From Murimonas intestini (GTDB lineage Bacteria; Bacillota; Clostridia; Lachnospirales; Lachnospiraceae), in contig QGGY01000010.1 in NCBI GenBank assembly GCA_003148945.1, forward strand, positions 95,336 to 159,335: 64,000 bases of DNA. Direction: 5' to 3'. Below the pieces are notes generated by a model. That model had not been told where the DNA came from. It did not search any database and worked only from the letters and a program-made list of their open reading frames with translations. Shown piece by piece: positions 10,187 through 17,962 of the stretch. The translations under genes were made by a program, and so were the position numbers. Within the stretch, counting starts at the first letter, position 1, and each line of letters begins with the position of its first letter.

Positions 10187-11671
10187 ATGGAACAGTTGTT
10201 ATTAGGGATCGATATTGGGACTTCAGCCTGCAAGGTGGCTCTCTTTAACAGGAGGGGCGAGGTGCTCTCCCAGTCAAACAAGGGGTATCCCCTCTACTAT
10301 CCCCAGCCCGGGTGGGTGGAGCAGGACCCTGATGAGTGGTGGGAAGCAATCTGTGCAGGAATCAGAGAAGTTCTGGATAATTCCGGCGTAAGACCGGAGG
10401 ATATAGCAGGAATAGGGATAGACGGCCAGAGCTGGTCCGCCATTCCGGTGGACAGGGACGGGAACTGTCTGGCAAAGACGCCCATATGGATGGATACAAG
10501 GGCAAGGGATATCTGTGAACGTGTGAAAGAGGAAGTGGGTTTTGACAGGATATTTGCAGTGGCGGGAAATGATTTTCTTCCATCTTATTCCACGCCTAAG
10601 ATGCTCTGGTTTAAGGAAGAGCGTCCTGAAATCTTTGAAAAGACATACAAATTCCTCCAGAGCAACAGTTATATCGTCTATAAACTCACAGGAGTGATGT
10701 CCCAGGATATGTCCCAGGGATACGGGATCCATTTCTTTTGTAACAAGACATGTACATATGATGCAGAACTGGCAGAGGAGCTGGGCCTCTCAGCTGACCT
10801 TGTACCTGACATTCTGCCATGTCATGCAGTGGCAGGGACTGTCACGGAGGAAGCGGCGCAGGCAACAGGGCTGGCCCCAGGCACAAGAGTGGTGGCAGGC
10901 GGTCTGGATGCGGCCTGCGGGACGCTTGGCGCAGGTGTTATCAAGAAAGGCCAGACACAGGAACAGGGAGGACAGGCGGGAGGCATGAGCATCTGCCTGG
11001 AGGAAGCTCTGGCACATCCAAAGCTGATACTCAGCCCCCATGTAGTGCCTGACAAGTGGCTGCTTCAGGGAGGAACAGTGGGCGGAGGAGGAGTCCTGCG
11101 CTGGATGAAGCTGGAGTTCGGAGAGGGAGTTTCCTTTGATGAACTGACTTCCCTGGCAGAGAAGATACCGGCGGGAAGTGACGGCGTTATATTTCTTCCC
11201 TACATGTCGGGAGAGCGTTCGCCAATCTGGGATCCTGATGCAAAAGGAGTATTCTATGGCTTGAGCTTTGACAAGACAAAGGGGCATTTTATAAGGGCAG
11301 CGCTGGAAGGCGTGGCATATGCCCTGGAGCATAATCTGAGGACGGCTGCCGAGGCAGGCGTGGAGGCGGATGAGCTCATTGCCATGGGAGGAGCTTCCAA
11401 CAGCATCCTCTGGACTCAGATCAAAGCCGATGTGACAGGCAGGAAGATCAAGGTCCCCACATCAGACACGGCTACTACCCTGGGGGCATGTATCCTGGCG
11501 GGAGTGGGAGTAGGCGTGTATGACAGCTTTGAGCAGGCAGCAGAGGAGACTATCGTGATCACCAGGGAGCAGCAGCCGGATGAAAATGCACATGAGCAGT
11601 ATAAGAAATCAATGGAGCTGTATCTGGAGCTGTATGATGACCTGAAGGATACCTTCAGGAGGTTCAGATAA
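10187..11671 (+). CDS. FGGY-family carbohydrate kinase (xylulokinase-like)
   Basis: A 494-residue cytoplasmic kinase with the two-domain actin-like fold. The N-terminal phosphate loop is GIDIGTSACK, the catalytic Asp lies in GIGIDGQSW, and the second ATP-binding motif is GGASNSILW near residue 403. It resembles XylB most, but the family includes ketose kinases of many specificities. The position between a bisphosphate aldolase and a polyol dehydrogenase suggests it phosphorylates the ketose made by that dehydrogenase. The start is an ATG behind AGGTGG. It lies 25 nt downstream of the aldolase gene and is co-transcribed with it. Substrate is open: xylulose, tagatose and other ketoses are possible. 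Confidence 0.86.
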   Translation: MEQLLLGIDIGTSACKVALFNRRGEVLSQSNKGYPLYYPQPGWVEQDPDEWWEAICAGIREVLDNSGVRPEDIAGIGIDGQSWSAIPVDRDGNCLAKTPIWMDTRARDICERVKEEVGFDRIFAVAGNDFLPSYSTPKMLWFKEERPEIFEKTYKFLQSNSYIVYKLTGVMSQDMSQGYGIHFFCNKTCTYDAELAEELGLSADLVPDILPCHAVAGTVTEEAAQATGLAPGTRVVAGGLDAACGTLGAGVIKKGQTQEQGGQAGGMSICLEEALAHPKLILSPHVVPDKWLLQGGTVGGGGVLRWMKLEFGEGVSFDELTSLAEKIPAGSDGVIFLPYMSGERSPIWDPDAKGVFYGLSFDKTKGHFIRAALEGVAYALEHNLRTAAEAGVEADELIAMGGASNSILWTQIKADVTGRKIKVPTSDTATTLGACILAGVGVGVYDSFEQAAEETIVITREQQPDENAHEQYKKSMELYLELYDDLKDTFRRFR

Positions 11672-11705
11672 GAATCAAAAAAGAGGTAAGAAGGAGAGAC
11701 AGGAC

Positions 11706-12764
11706 ATGAGCAAAATGAAAGCGGGCGTAGTCTATGGGATGAATGATATACGCTATGACGATATCGAAAAGCCTCAGGCAGGCCCGGGAAAAGTACTGAT
11801 CAAGGTAAAGTATACAGGGATCTGCGGCTCTGATGTGCCAAGGGTGAACGGAGATGCATGTCATTTCTTCCCGAATGTGCTGGGCCATGAGTTCTCCGGC
11901 ACCGTGGAAGAGGCCGGGGAAGGAGTAACCTCCCTGAAGCCGGGAGACAGGGTTGCGGGAGTTCCTCTTGTGCCGTGTATGGAATGTGAGGACTGCCAGA
12001 AAGGAAACTATTCTCTGTGCAAGCACTACAGCTTTATTGGCTCCAGGGAATTTGGAAGTTTTGCAGAATATGTGGTGGTTCCCGAAAAAAATGCAGTAAA
12101 ATTTGATGATTCTGTCAGCTTTGAGCAGGGCGCGTTCTTCGAGCCTGCCACTGTGGCGCTGCACGGGCTTCAGAGATGCGATTACACGGGCGGAAAGACC
12201 GTGGCTGTCTTAGGCGGCGGTACAATCGGCATGATGACTATGCAGTGGGCAAAGATATTCGGGGCACGGGAAGTAGTTGTATTCGATATTGTGGAAGAAA
12301 GGCTTGAGCTTGGCAGGCGCCTTGGGGCAACTGCATGCATAAACACTCTGGAAGAAGGCTTCATGGACAAAGCCATGGCCCTCACAGGCGGAAGAGGCTT
12401 TGACTATGTATACGAGACAGCAGGCAATACCATTACTATGAAAATGGCATTTAAACTGGCAGCCAATAAGGCTGAGGTATGTTTTATCGGGACACCTGTA
12501 AAGGAATTGTCCTTTAGCGTATCCGAGTGGGAGAACATGAACAGGAAAGAATTCAAGCTTACAGGTTCATGGATGTCATACAGCGCGCCCTTCCCCGGTA
12601 AGGAATGGGAGCTGGCGGCACATTATTTTAAGACAGGGGATCTTAAATTCGATGATTCCTTTATCTTTTGCAAAATGCCCCTCAGCAGGATAGCTGATGC
12701 ATTTGAGATGTATAAGACACCTGGTACTGTAAAAGGGAAGATTTTAATCGACAGTGAGAAATAA
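11706..12764 (+). CDS. zinc-dependent polyol dehydrogenase (GatD/sorbitol dehydrogenase type)
   Basis: A 352-residue medium-chain dehydrogenase that oxidises a sugar alcohol, or its phosphate, to the ketose. Catalytic zinc ligands are C40 and H61 with E62 beside it (GHEFSG). Structural zinc cysteines are C91, C94, C97 and C105. A Rossmann motif (VLGGGTIG) lies near 170. It resembles galactitol-1-phosphate 5-dehydrogenase and sorbitol dehydrogenases. The start is an ATG after AAGGAGAG. It is third in the aldolase-kinase operon. The operon probably ends here, because a structured 132-bp element begins 4 nt after the stop. Confidence 0.88.
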   Translation: MSKMKAGVVYGMNDIRYDDIEKPQAGPGKVLIKVKYTGICGSDVPRVNGDACHFFPNVLGHEFSGTVEEAGEGVTSLKPGDRVAGVPLVPCMECEDCQKGNYSLCKHYSFIGSREFGSFAEYVVVPEKNAVKFDDSVSFEQGAFFEPATVALHGLQRCDYTGGKTVAVLGGGTIGMMTMQWAKIFGAREVVVFDIVEERLELGRRLGATACINTLEEGFMDKAMALTGGRGFDYVYETAGNTITMKMAFKLAANKAEVCFIGTPVKELSFSVSEWENMNRKEFKLTGSWMSYSAPFPGKEWELAAHYFKTGDLKFDDSFIFCKMPLSRIADAFEMYKTPGTVKGKILIDSEK

Positions 12765-12768
12765 AATA

Positions 12769-12900
12769 GTAACTATTCAGCAGGTCTGTGCATTTACTGC
12801 ACAGACCGTGAGAAAATGATTCAAGGGTGCAAAAATCCCATTGCCGGAGGCGATTTTAAATGGATTTTTGCATGTAACTGTGAAGGTACTGAACAGTTAC
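12769..12900 (+). repeat. 132-bp structured intergenic element with terminal inverted repeats
   Basis: The ends match as imperfect inverted repeats: GTAACTATTCAG (12769-12780) and CTGAACAGTTAC (12889-12900), 11 of 12. Inside lie a perfect 10-bp hairpin (12783-12792 with 12798-12807) and a second stem (TGCAAAAATCC at 12828 with GGATTTTTGCA at 12862-12872). The last 27 bases are the repeat also found at 5025. It resembles a small non-coding mobile or REP-like element that also may terminate transcription of the dehydrogenase operon. Confidence 0.6.
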
Positions 12901-12933
12901 ATAAAATTAATATAGAATATAGGAGGAGTCAAA

Positions 12934-13950
12934 ATGACAACCGTAGATTTAACTAAAGTGCCTGTAAGAAAATTATATACAGGTGAAGAGATTCCATGTA
13001 TTGGAATGGGAACCTTCGGTTCCGACCGTTTCACGGCAGAGCAGGTATCGGCAGCAGTTGCAGGCGCTATCCGCGCGGGTTACCGTATGTTCGACTGTGC
13101 AGCATGTTATGAAAATGAGGATATGATCGGTGATGTTTTCAAAGCGGCTTTTGATGAAGGTGTGGTAGAAAGAAAAGACATGTTCATCATGACAAAGGTA
13201 TGGAACGATATGCACAGAAAAGTCAGGGAAGCGCTTGAAAAAAGCTTAAGTGACCTGAAGCTGAAATATGTGGATATGTACTTTATCCACTGGCCGTTCC
13301 CGAATTACCATGCGCCAGGTTGTGATGTGGATTCACGCAACCCGGATTCAAGGCCGTTTTCTGTGGAAGAGTTTCTTGATACATACAGGCAGTGCGAGGA
13401 ATTAGTTGATGAAGGAAAGATCCGCTATATTGGAATCTCCAATATGACGATCCCGAAGCTTGAGGCTGTTCTCCCTAAAATGCGTATCAAACCGGCAGCC
13501 TGCGAGATGGAGCTTCATCCGTGCTTCCAGCAGCAGGAACTGTTTGACTACCTTGCGGCAAGAGACATTCAGCCTGTAGGGTTCATGCCTATCGGTTCCC
13601 CCACAAGGCCGGAGAGGGATATGATGCCTGAGGATATCGCGGATATCCAGACACCCGAGATGCAGGCCATCGCTAAGGCACATGGCGTACACCCGGCAGT
13701 TATCTCCCTGAAATGGGCAGTGCAGAGGGGCCAGATCCCAATTCCGTTTTCTATCCATGAAAATGAATATGTGAGCAATCTGCAGTGTACAACAGAGGAT
13801 CCTCTGACAGAAGAAGAGATGGCGTCTATTGCAACTCTCGAGAGGAATAACCGCCTTGTAAAAGGACAGGTTTTCTTATGGGAAGGTGCAAACGACTGGC
13901 ATGATCTGTGGGATGAAGATGGAAAGATCGTAGACTGTACAGACTGCTGA
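12934..13950 (+). CDS. aldo/keto reductase (aldose reductase-like)
   Basis: A 338-residue NAD(P)H-dependent reductase with the catalytic tetrad D54 and Y59 (FDCAACYENED), K88 (MTKVW) and H119 (FIHWPFP). Unlike the reductase at 6204 it has the HWP motif of the aldose/xylose reductase branch, so reduction of an aldose to its polyol is plausible. The start is an ATG behind ATAGGAGGAG. It follows the 132-bp element rather than the dehydrogenase directly and ends at a strong terminator, so it may be transcribed by readthrough or from a promoter in that element. A reductase producing a polyol next to a dehydrogenase that oxidises one suggests an oxidoreductive sugar isomerisation (inference). Confidence 0.88.
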   Translation: MTTVDLTKVPVRKLYTGEEIPCIGMGTFGSDRFTAEQVSAAVAGAIRAGYRMFDCAACYENEDMIGDVFKAAFDEGVVERKDMFIMTKVWNDMHRKVREALEKSLSDLKLKYVDMYFIHWPFPNYHAPGCDVDSRNPDSRPFSVEEFLDTYRQCEELVDEGKIRYIGISNMTIPKLEAVLPKMRIKPAACEMELHPCFQQQELFDYLAARDIQPVGFMPIGSPTRPERDMMPEDIADIQTPEMQAIAKAHGVHPAVISLKWAVQRGQIPIPFSIHENEYVSNLQCTTEDPLTEEEMASIATLERNNRLVKGQVFLWEGANDWHDLWDEDGKIVDCTDC

Positions 13951-13992
13951 TCAGTGGAAGTGAGCTGCTGACCATGTTCTGACAGGCAGAAG

Positions 13993-14040
13993 TGCCGGTT
14001 CCCGGGGATGTGTCCCCGCACAGGGAACCGGCATTTTAAA
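13993..14040 (+). terminator. intrinsic terminator after aldo/keto reductase
   Basis: TGCCGGTTCCC (13993-14003) pairs with GGGAACCGGCA (14023-14033), with an inner GGGGA/TCCCC pairing, followed by TTTTAAA. Confidence 0.8.
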
Positions 14041-14101
14041 TGCTGTATCCGGAGAAAAGAATATATTCCGGAAGTCAGAGTATAGATTTGGAGGAAAGAA
14101 A

Positions 14102-15028
14102 ATGATAACAACAGTGACCTTAAATGTAGCGGTCGATAAAGCTTATACTGTAAAAGAACTGAACAAAGGTGAGGTAATGCGTGTTCTCCAATGCTCCAAC
14201 ACGGCAGGGGGAAAAGGCCTGAATGTGGCTAAGGTGGTAAAGCTATGCGGTGAGGAAGTGCTTGCAACCGGATTTGTGGGAGGACATAATGGCGCCTATG
14301 TAGAGGATCTTTTAAAAGAGAAGATGGTTCCCAGCCGTTTTGTACATGTACCGGGTGAGACCAGAAGCTGTATCAATGTTCTGGCAGAAGACGGAAGCTC
14401 AACGGAATTTCTGGAACCGGGTGAGCCTGTAAGACCCGAAGACGTACAAAATTTTCTGGACCAGTTTGATGAGATCATACGGGAAAGCAATGTGGTGACC
14501 ATTTCCGGAAGTATTCCCAGGGGAGTCCCGTCAGATATCTACGGGAGTCTGATAACCAAGATTAAAGGAGCCGGAAAGCAGGTGATCCTGGATACCAGCG
14601 GAAAGCTTCTGGAAGAGGGCGTAAAATCCCGCCCTACAATGATCAAGCCGAACGATGATGAGATAGAAGCCCTGCTTGGGGTACCTGTCACAAACAGGGA
14701 AGAGATCATAGAAGGAGCCGGGAAGCTTCAGAAGATGGGGATAGAAATAGTAGTAGTATCCCTTGGCAGTGACGGTGCTCTGGTGGTGACAGAAGATGGT
14801 GTGTTACAGGGAAAACCTCCTAAGATCGAAGTTGTAAATACTGTGGGATGCGGTGATTCAATGACAGCAGCTTTTGCAGTGGGACTCTCAAGAGGGTATT
14901 CTATAGAAGAGACGCTCCGCTATGCAGTAGCTGTATCAGCGGCCAATGCCATGACTATGCAGACAGGAAATTTCAGGCAGAAAGATATGGAAAGAATTCT
15001 TCCCGAGGTGGAAATCAAACGGATCTGA
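14102..15028 (+). CDS. PfkB-family ketose-phosphate kinase (1-phosphofructokinase/tagatose-6-P kinase)
   Basis: A 308-residue ribokinase-fold enzyme of the FruK/LacC group that makes a ketose 1,6-bisphosphate. N-terminal substrate motif NTAGGKGLNVAK (about 33-44) and C-terminal anion hole and catalytic Asp NTVGCGDSMTAAF (D252); the usual GAGD is GCGD here. The start is an ATG after GGAGG. It is separated from the aldo/keto reductase by a terminator and from the recombinase gene by another, so it is probably a single-gene unit. Its product is the substrate of the class II aldolase at 9313, which ties it to the same route. Confidence 0.87.
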   Translation: MITTVTLNVAVDKAYTVKELNKGEVMRVLQCSNTAGGKGLNVAKVVKLCGEEVLATGFVGGHNGAYVEDLLKEKMVPSRFVHVPGETRSCINVLAEDGSSTEFLEPGEPVRPEDVQNFLDQFDEIIRESNVVTISGSIPRGVPSDIYGSLITKIKGAGKQVILDTSGKLLEEGVKSRPTMIKPNDDEIEALLGVPVTNREEIIEGAGKLQKMGIEIVVVSLGSDGALVVTEDGVLQGKPPKIEVVNTVGCGDSMTAAFAVGLSRGYSIEETLRYAVAVSAANAMTMQTGNFRQKDMERILPEVEIKRI

Positions 15029-15066
15029 GAAAGGTATACCTCAAGGATAAGTATATTTTTAAATAT

Positions 15067-15130
15067 AAACTTCTGACATATGTATCAAATTTTAATTAAA
15101 GTTTGATACTATTTGTCAGAAGTTTTTTTT
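15067..15130 (+). terminator. long intrinsic terminator
   Basis: AAACTTCTGACA (15067-15078) pairs with TGTCAGAAGTTT (15114-15125). An inner GTATCAAA/TTTGATAC stem extends it, and eight T follow. It isolates the recombinase and polysaccharide region from upstream metabolism genes. Confidence 0.88.
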
Positions 15131-15157
15131 GACCAAAAACCTCATTCCCTATAGTAT
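15129..15157 (+). promoter_or_regulatory. candidate promoter of the recombinase gene
   Basis: TTGACC (15129-15134), 17 bases, TAGTAT (15152-15157). It starts in the T-run of the preceding terminator and lies about 40 nt before the recombinase start. Confidence 0.5.
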
Positions 15158-15195
15158 GTGAATATTTTGCAACATTATTTTATGGAGGAGAATTG

Positions 15196-16041
15196 ATGAT
15201 GGAGAAAGAAAAATCATATGCATCTCACTTGGAAGGATTTAAAGACAGCCTGCACAGAAATGAGAAATCACAGGCAACTATTAAAAAATATACAAGAGAA
15301 ATTGGACAACTTATTGATTATCTGAACGGCAGGAAAATCACAAAAGATCTGCTGATTGATTACAGGGAGTATCTTCAGAACCTGAATCTTGTCCAGACAG
15401 TGAATGGAAAGCTGTCAGCTATTAATGCGTTTTTAGAATATATGGGGCTGCAGTGCTGCAAATTAAAATTATTCCGGGTCCAGCGGGCGGCATTTGTAGA
15501 TGAGAAGAGAGAATTGACGGAGCAGGAGTATAAACGTTTGCTGGATGCCGCTAAGAAGCAGGACGATGACCGCCTGTACCATCTGATGCTGACTATCGCG
15601 GGAACAGGCATACGTATCAGCGAGCTGAAGTTTATTACCATAGATGCCCTTGAAAAGGGGCAGGCCAAAATATATCTGAAAGGGAAAGGCAGGACTATCC
15701 TTCTGCAAAAAAGCCTCAGGACACGGCTGATGAAATATGTAAAAGGGCAGGGGATCAGGGAGGGATATGTTTTTCAGACAAAGAGCGGAAAGCCTCTCGA
15801 CAGGTCTAATATATGTCATGACATGAAGAAACTCTGTAAGCTGGCAGAAGTGGAACCAGGCAAAGTATTTCCCCACAACTTCCGCCATTTGTTTGCCCGT
15901 ACTTTTTATGCCATCGAGAAAAACCTGGCTCATCTGGCAGATATTCTGGGTCACAGCAGCATAGAGACAACGCGTATTTATGTGGCGGCCAGCGCCAAAG
16001 CATATGAAGAAACTTTAGATAAGATGTGTCTGCTTTTATAA
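15196..16041 (+). CDS. tyrosine recombinase, predicted invertase of the adjacent promoter
   Basis: A 281-residue site-specific recombinase of the XerC/D-like tyrosine family. The N-terminal SAM-like core-binding domain covers about residues 5-90, the catalytic domain about 105-275. Catalytic residues are R140 (GTGIRISEL), a lysine in the LKGKGR hairpin (161-166), H227 and R230 (HNFRH), H253 (LGHSS) and the nucleophile Y262 (TTRIYVAA), so it is complete. GGAGGAG stands before ATGATG; 15196 or 15199 could be the start. The stop is only 4 nt from one of two inverted 24-bp repeats with a recombinase-site layout that bound a promoter segment. This makes a local inversion switch far more likely than a phage integrase role: no phage genes adjoin it. 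Confidence 0.9.
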   Translation: MMEKEKSYASHLEGFKDSLHRNEKSQATIKKYTREIGQLIDYLNGRKITKDLLIDYREYLQNLNLVQTVNGKLSAINAFLEYMGLQCCKLKLFRVQRAAFVDEKRELTEQEYKRLLDAAKKQDDDRLYHLMLTIAGTGIRISELKFITIDALEKGQAKIYLKGKGRTILLQKSLRTRLMKYVKGQGIREGYVFQTKSGKPLDRSNICHDMKKLCKLAEVEPGKVFPHNFRHLFARTFYAIEKNLAHLADILGHSSIETTRIYVAASAKAYEETLDKMCLLL

Positions 16042-16045
16042 AAAA

Positions 16046-16069
16046 ACCACAGAATTCTCATTCTGTGGT
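16046..16069 (+). repeat. left inverted repeat / recombination site IRL
   Basis: The arm ACCACAGAAT, spacer TCTC and arm ATTCTGTGGT form two inverted recombinase-binding arms around an asymmetric 4-bp spacer. On the minus strand this hairpin is followed at once by seven T (16046-16040), so it is also an intrinsic terminator for transcripts running leftwards from the segment. Confidence 0.85.
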
Positions 16070-16102
16070 AGTTCCGCATCAATTAAATGGATACATAAAA
16101 TC

Positions 16103-16131
16103 ATTATAAAAGATTTTAAGATAGAATACAA
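16103..16131 (-). promoter_or_regulatory. promoter inside invertible segment, facing left (OFF)
   Basis: On the minus strand TTGTAT (16131-16126), a 17-bp spacer and a perfect TATAAT (16108-16103). A second candidate upstream on the same strand is TTGGCA with TATAAT at 15 bp. Transcripts would meet the IRL hairpin and T7 tract within about 60 nt. Confidence 0.75.
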
Positions 16132-16233
16132 GAATTATTTGTCGAAAAATTATATTTTCATAACAGTTTTGCCAAGATTATGTCATAAATACTTTTCCAG
16201 AAGATCCCAATCCGGTCTGAATATAGCACGAGC

Positions 16234-16265
16234 AGGCCTATAGAAATTTTTATTTCTGTAGGCCT
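16234..16265 (+). terminator. hairpin shielding the operon in the OFF orientation
   Basis: AGGCCTATAGAAAT (16234-16247) pairs with ATTTCTGTAGGCCT (16252-16265) around TTTT, with one G-T wobble. The T-tract after it (TTTC) is weak. In the present orientation it lies between the recombinase and the operon and would reduce readthrough; after inversion it would lie upstream of the promoter. Confidence 0.6.
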
Positions 16266-16326
16266 TTCTGCAGATACGCAAAAATGACATTTATAACCGG
16301 CTCTCAGGAAAATAATTCAGGCGCTT

Positions 16327-16350
16327 ACCACAGAATGAGAATTATGTGGT
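16327..16350 (-). repeat. right inverted repeat / recombination site IRR
   Basis: The arm ACCACAGAAT, spacer GAGA and arm ATTATGTGGT. The spacer is the reverse complement of that of IRL, so the two sites are in inverted orientation and recombination would invert, not delete. Unlike IRL it has no T-tract next to it, so a rightward transcript would pass. Confidence 0.85.
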
Positions 16351-16408
16351 AGGGCAGATAAAACAAGGTTCCAGATAAGCTGCAGACGCTGTAGGGAGAT
16401 GATATATA

Positions 16409-17962
16409 ATGACAGGATTAAAGGTAAGAAGAAAAGATATTTATACTGCCCTGCTCACTGTTTTAGAAGCAGTTAAAAATAAACGCCGCAGCCTGAACAA
16501 AAGGATGGAGCAGCATTATTCTCCGGTACGGCTCGCATTTGCGTCGGCTGTAGTATGCATGCTGATCATGGTGCTTATGCTCTTTATTTCACCGTATCTG
16601 GGAGTTGCCAACGACAGCATGGCAAATCAGAAGATGAAGGGGTTTGGCCTGGATTACCTTGAGAAAGATACAGCACGGGAAGACAGCTTTCAGTCAAATG
16701 AATATTTTATTAAAACTTATGAATCCGTACATGCGGACGGGCAGGAATTTACAGTACATACATTATTTGTAACAGCTGCCAAAGCTGTTGATTCTTTTTT
16801 TACAGGAGACAATCTTTTTGATATCCGCTTTTTAGGCGCTCTTTATGGGATATGCTGGCTGCCGGGAGTATTTTTGCTTATAAAGTCAGCCCTGGAGAGG
16901 GTGAAGTACTTTTCTGAGGGAGTGGTTCTCTCAGTAGCCGGAGTACTAATATTTGCGGATGTAAGTTATCTGACATATTTCAATTCTCTATATACAGATG
17001 CGTTGATTTATATATGCATTCTGTATGCTGCAGGCGCTTCACTGGCCCTGCATAAAAACAGCAGATGGAGTCCTGCGTACATATTGATATTGACAATCTC
17101 AGGGACTGTCTTTTGCTTCATCAGCAGAAGATGCTTCCTGGCAGGAATACTTTTAGCTTTCTTTTGTATCCTTCAGATCAGAGTTTTTCAAGAATACCGT
17201 TTTAAGAAGATGCTCATCATGGCGGCAGCCGTCCTTTTAGCAGGTTCAGTTGTGAGTTTTTTTCAGTGTACGGAAGAATTTGACGAAACTGGCAAATTCC
17301 ATGCCATGACAAGAGGAGTTCTGCTCCAGTCCCCCAACCCTGTGGAAACGCTGGACAGTTTTGGGATAGATGCTTCGTATGCTGTTCTGGCTGACTGCTC
17401 CCTGTATGATTATTATCCTGTGTCAGAGATAGAGAATCCGCTGTTGCATGAGGAATTTATGGATAAATATACTACGGGAGAGATTGCGCTATATTACATT
17501 AAGCACCCCGGTGCCATGCTTTCCATGTGGGATCTGGGCGTTAAATCTGCCTTTAACCTTCGCAGGAGTTACTGCGGCAACTATGAGAGCAGTACAGGAA
17601 TGCCTGCTATGGGAAAAAGTATTTTCTGGTCGGCATGGAGCATCTTCAAGGAGAGATCCGCGCCAAAGACTATAGGTTATCTGGCCTTGCTTGTTGTCGT
17701 ATTTTCTGCAATGTCGGGGAGAAAAGTATTTAATAAAAGAGTAGTCAGGAGATGGGACTATGTCTATTTTACAGTAATGGTTATCTTTTTATTGATTGGA
17801 GTAGTGGACATCACTTATGTAATGTTAAAGAGTGGTGACACGCAGCTGGTACAGTTTAATATGGTCATGGGAGTGAGCATGGACATTTTATTTTACTATG
17901 TACTGGCTGAAATCCTGCACAAATTAAATATACTGGAGGCCAGAAATGAAGAAAAAAGATGA
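16409..17962 (+). CDS. GT-C-like polytopic membrane protein, first gene of polysaccharide operon
   Basis: A 517-residue membrane protein with about 10-11 membrane segments and a long loop after the first. I do not recognise a named gene. It has the look of a GT-C glycosyltransferase that uses a lipid-phosphate sugar. It is homologous to each half of the 1046-residue protein at 31509: shared signatures are YFNSLYTDALIY (compare FFNSLYSTGTMI and WFNSLFGEGCIF) and the loop NPVETLDSFGIDASY (compare DPAGDLKDFGLDEDY and DPVGDMEELGIDPRM). The start is an ATG with AGGGAG about 10 nt before, about 60 nt after IRR, so it is the first gene controlled by the invertible promoter. It overlaps the next gene by 17 nt. 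Confidence 0.72.
   Translation: MTGLKVRRKDIYTALLTVLEAVKNKRRSLNKRMEQHYSPVRLAFASAVVCMLIMVLMLFISPYLGVANDSMANQKMKGFGLDYLEKDTAREDSFQSNEYFIKTYESVHADGQEFTVHTLFVTAAKAVDSFFTGDNLFDIRFLGALYGICWLPGVFLLIKSALERVKYFSEGVVLSVAGVLIFADVSYLTYFNSLYTDALIYICILYAAGASLALHKNSRWSPAYILILTISGTVFCFISRRCFLAGILLAFFCILQIRVFQEYRFKKMLIMAAAVLLAGSVVSFFQCTEEFDETGKFHAMTRGVLLQSPNPVETLDSFGIDASYAVLADCSLYDYYPVSEIENPLLHEEFMDKYTTGEIALYYIKHPGAMLSMWDLGVKSAFNLRRSYCGNYESSTGMPAMGKSIFWSAWSIFKERSAPKTIGYLALLVVVFSAMSGRKVFNKRVVRRWDYVYFTVMVIFLLIGVVDITYVMLKSGDTQLVQFNMVMGVSMDILFYYVLAEILHKLNILEARNEEKR

Larger units (their letters stand above)
16046..16350. mobile_element. invertible promoter segment (phase-variation switch)
   Basis: Two 24-bp inverted repeats (16046-16069 and 16327-16350, one mismatch) bound 257 bp. 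The segment holds a strong promoter on the minus strand and a 14-bp-stem hairpin. It fills the gap between the recombinase and the polysaccharide operon. As assembled the promoter faces the recombinase, i.e. away from the operon (OFF). Inversion maps position p to 32396-p, placing the -10 box near 16288-16293, a start near 16300, and leaving about 110 nt of leader to the first operon gene at 16409. No strong plus-strand promoter is seen inside the segment or between 16351 and 16409. Confidence 0.83.

Noticed and set aside
10790..11332. 180-codon minus-strand frame inside the FGGY kinase gene
   Set aside because: Shadow frame; no start signal and the plus strand encodes a full kinase.
12783..12807. 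Standard intrinsic terminator after the polyol dehydrogenase
   Set aside because: The 10-bp hairpin is perfect but lacks a T-run on either strand; it is better seen as part of the 132-bp structured element.
15196..16041. Tyrosine recombinase as the integrase of a phage or integrative element
   Set aside because: No phage, conjugation or excisionase genes and no tRNA adjoin it. The inverted sites bounding a promoter directly downstream explain it better. The prophage late region is 25 kb away and has the opposite gene direction.
16390..16412. Promoter (TATAAT at the start codon) driving the polysaccharide operon in the present orientation
   Set aside because: The TATAAT-like string overlaps the ATG and leaves no room for a leader, and no -35 box stands 16-18 nt upstream.
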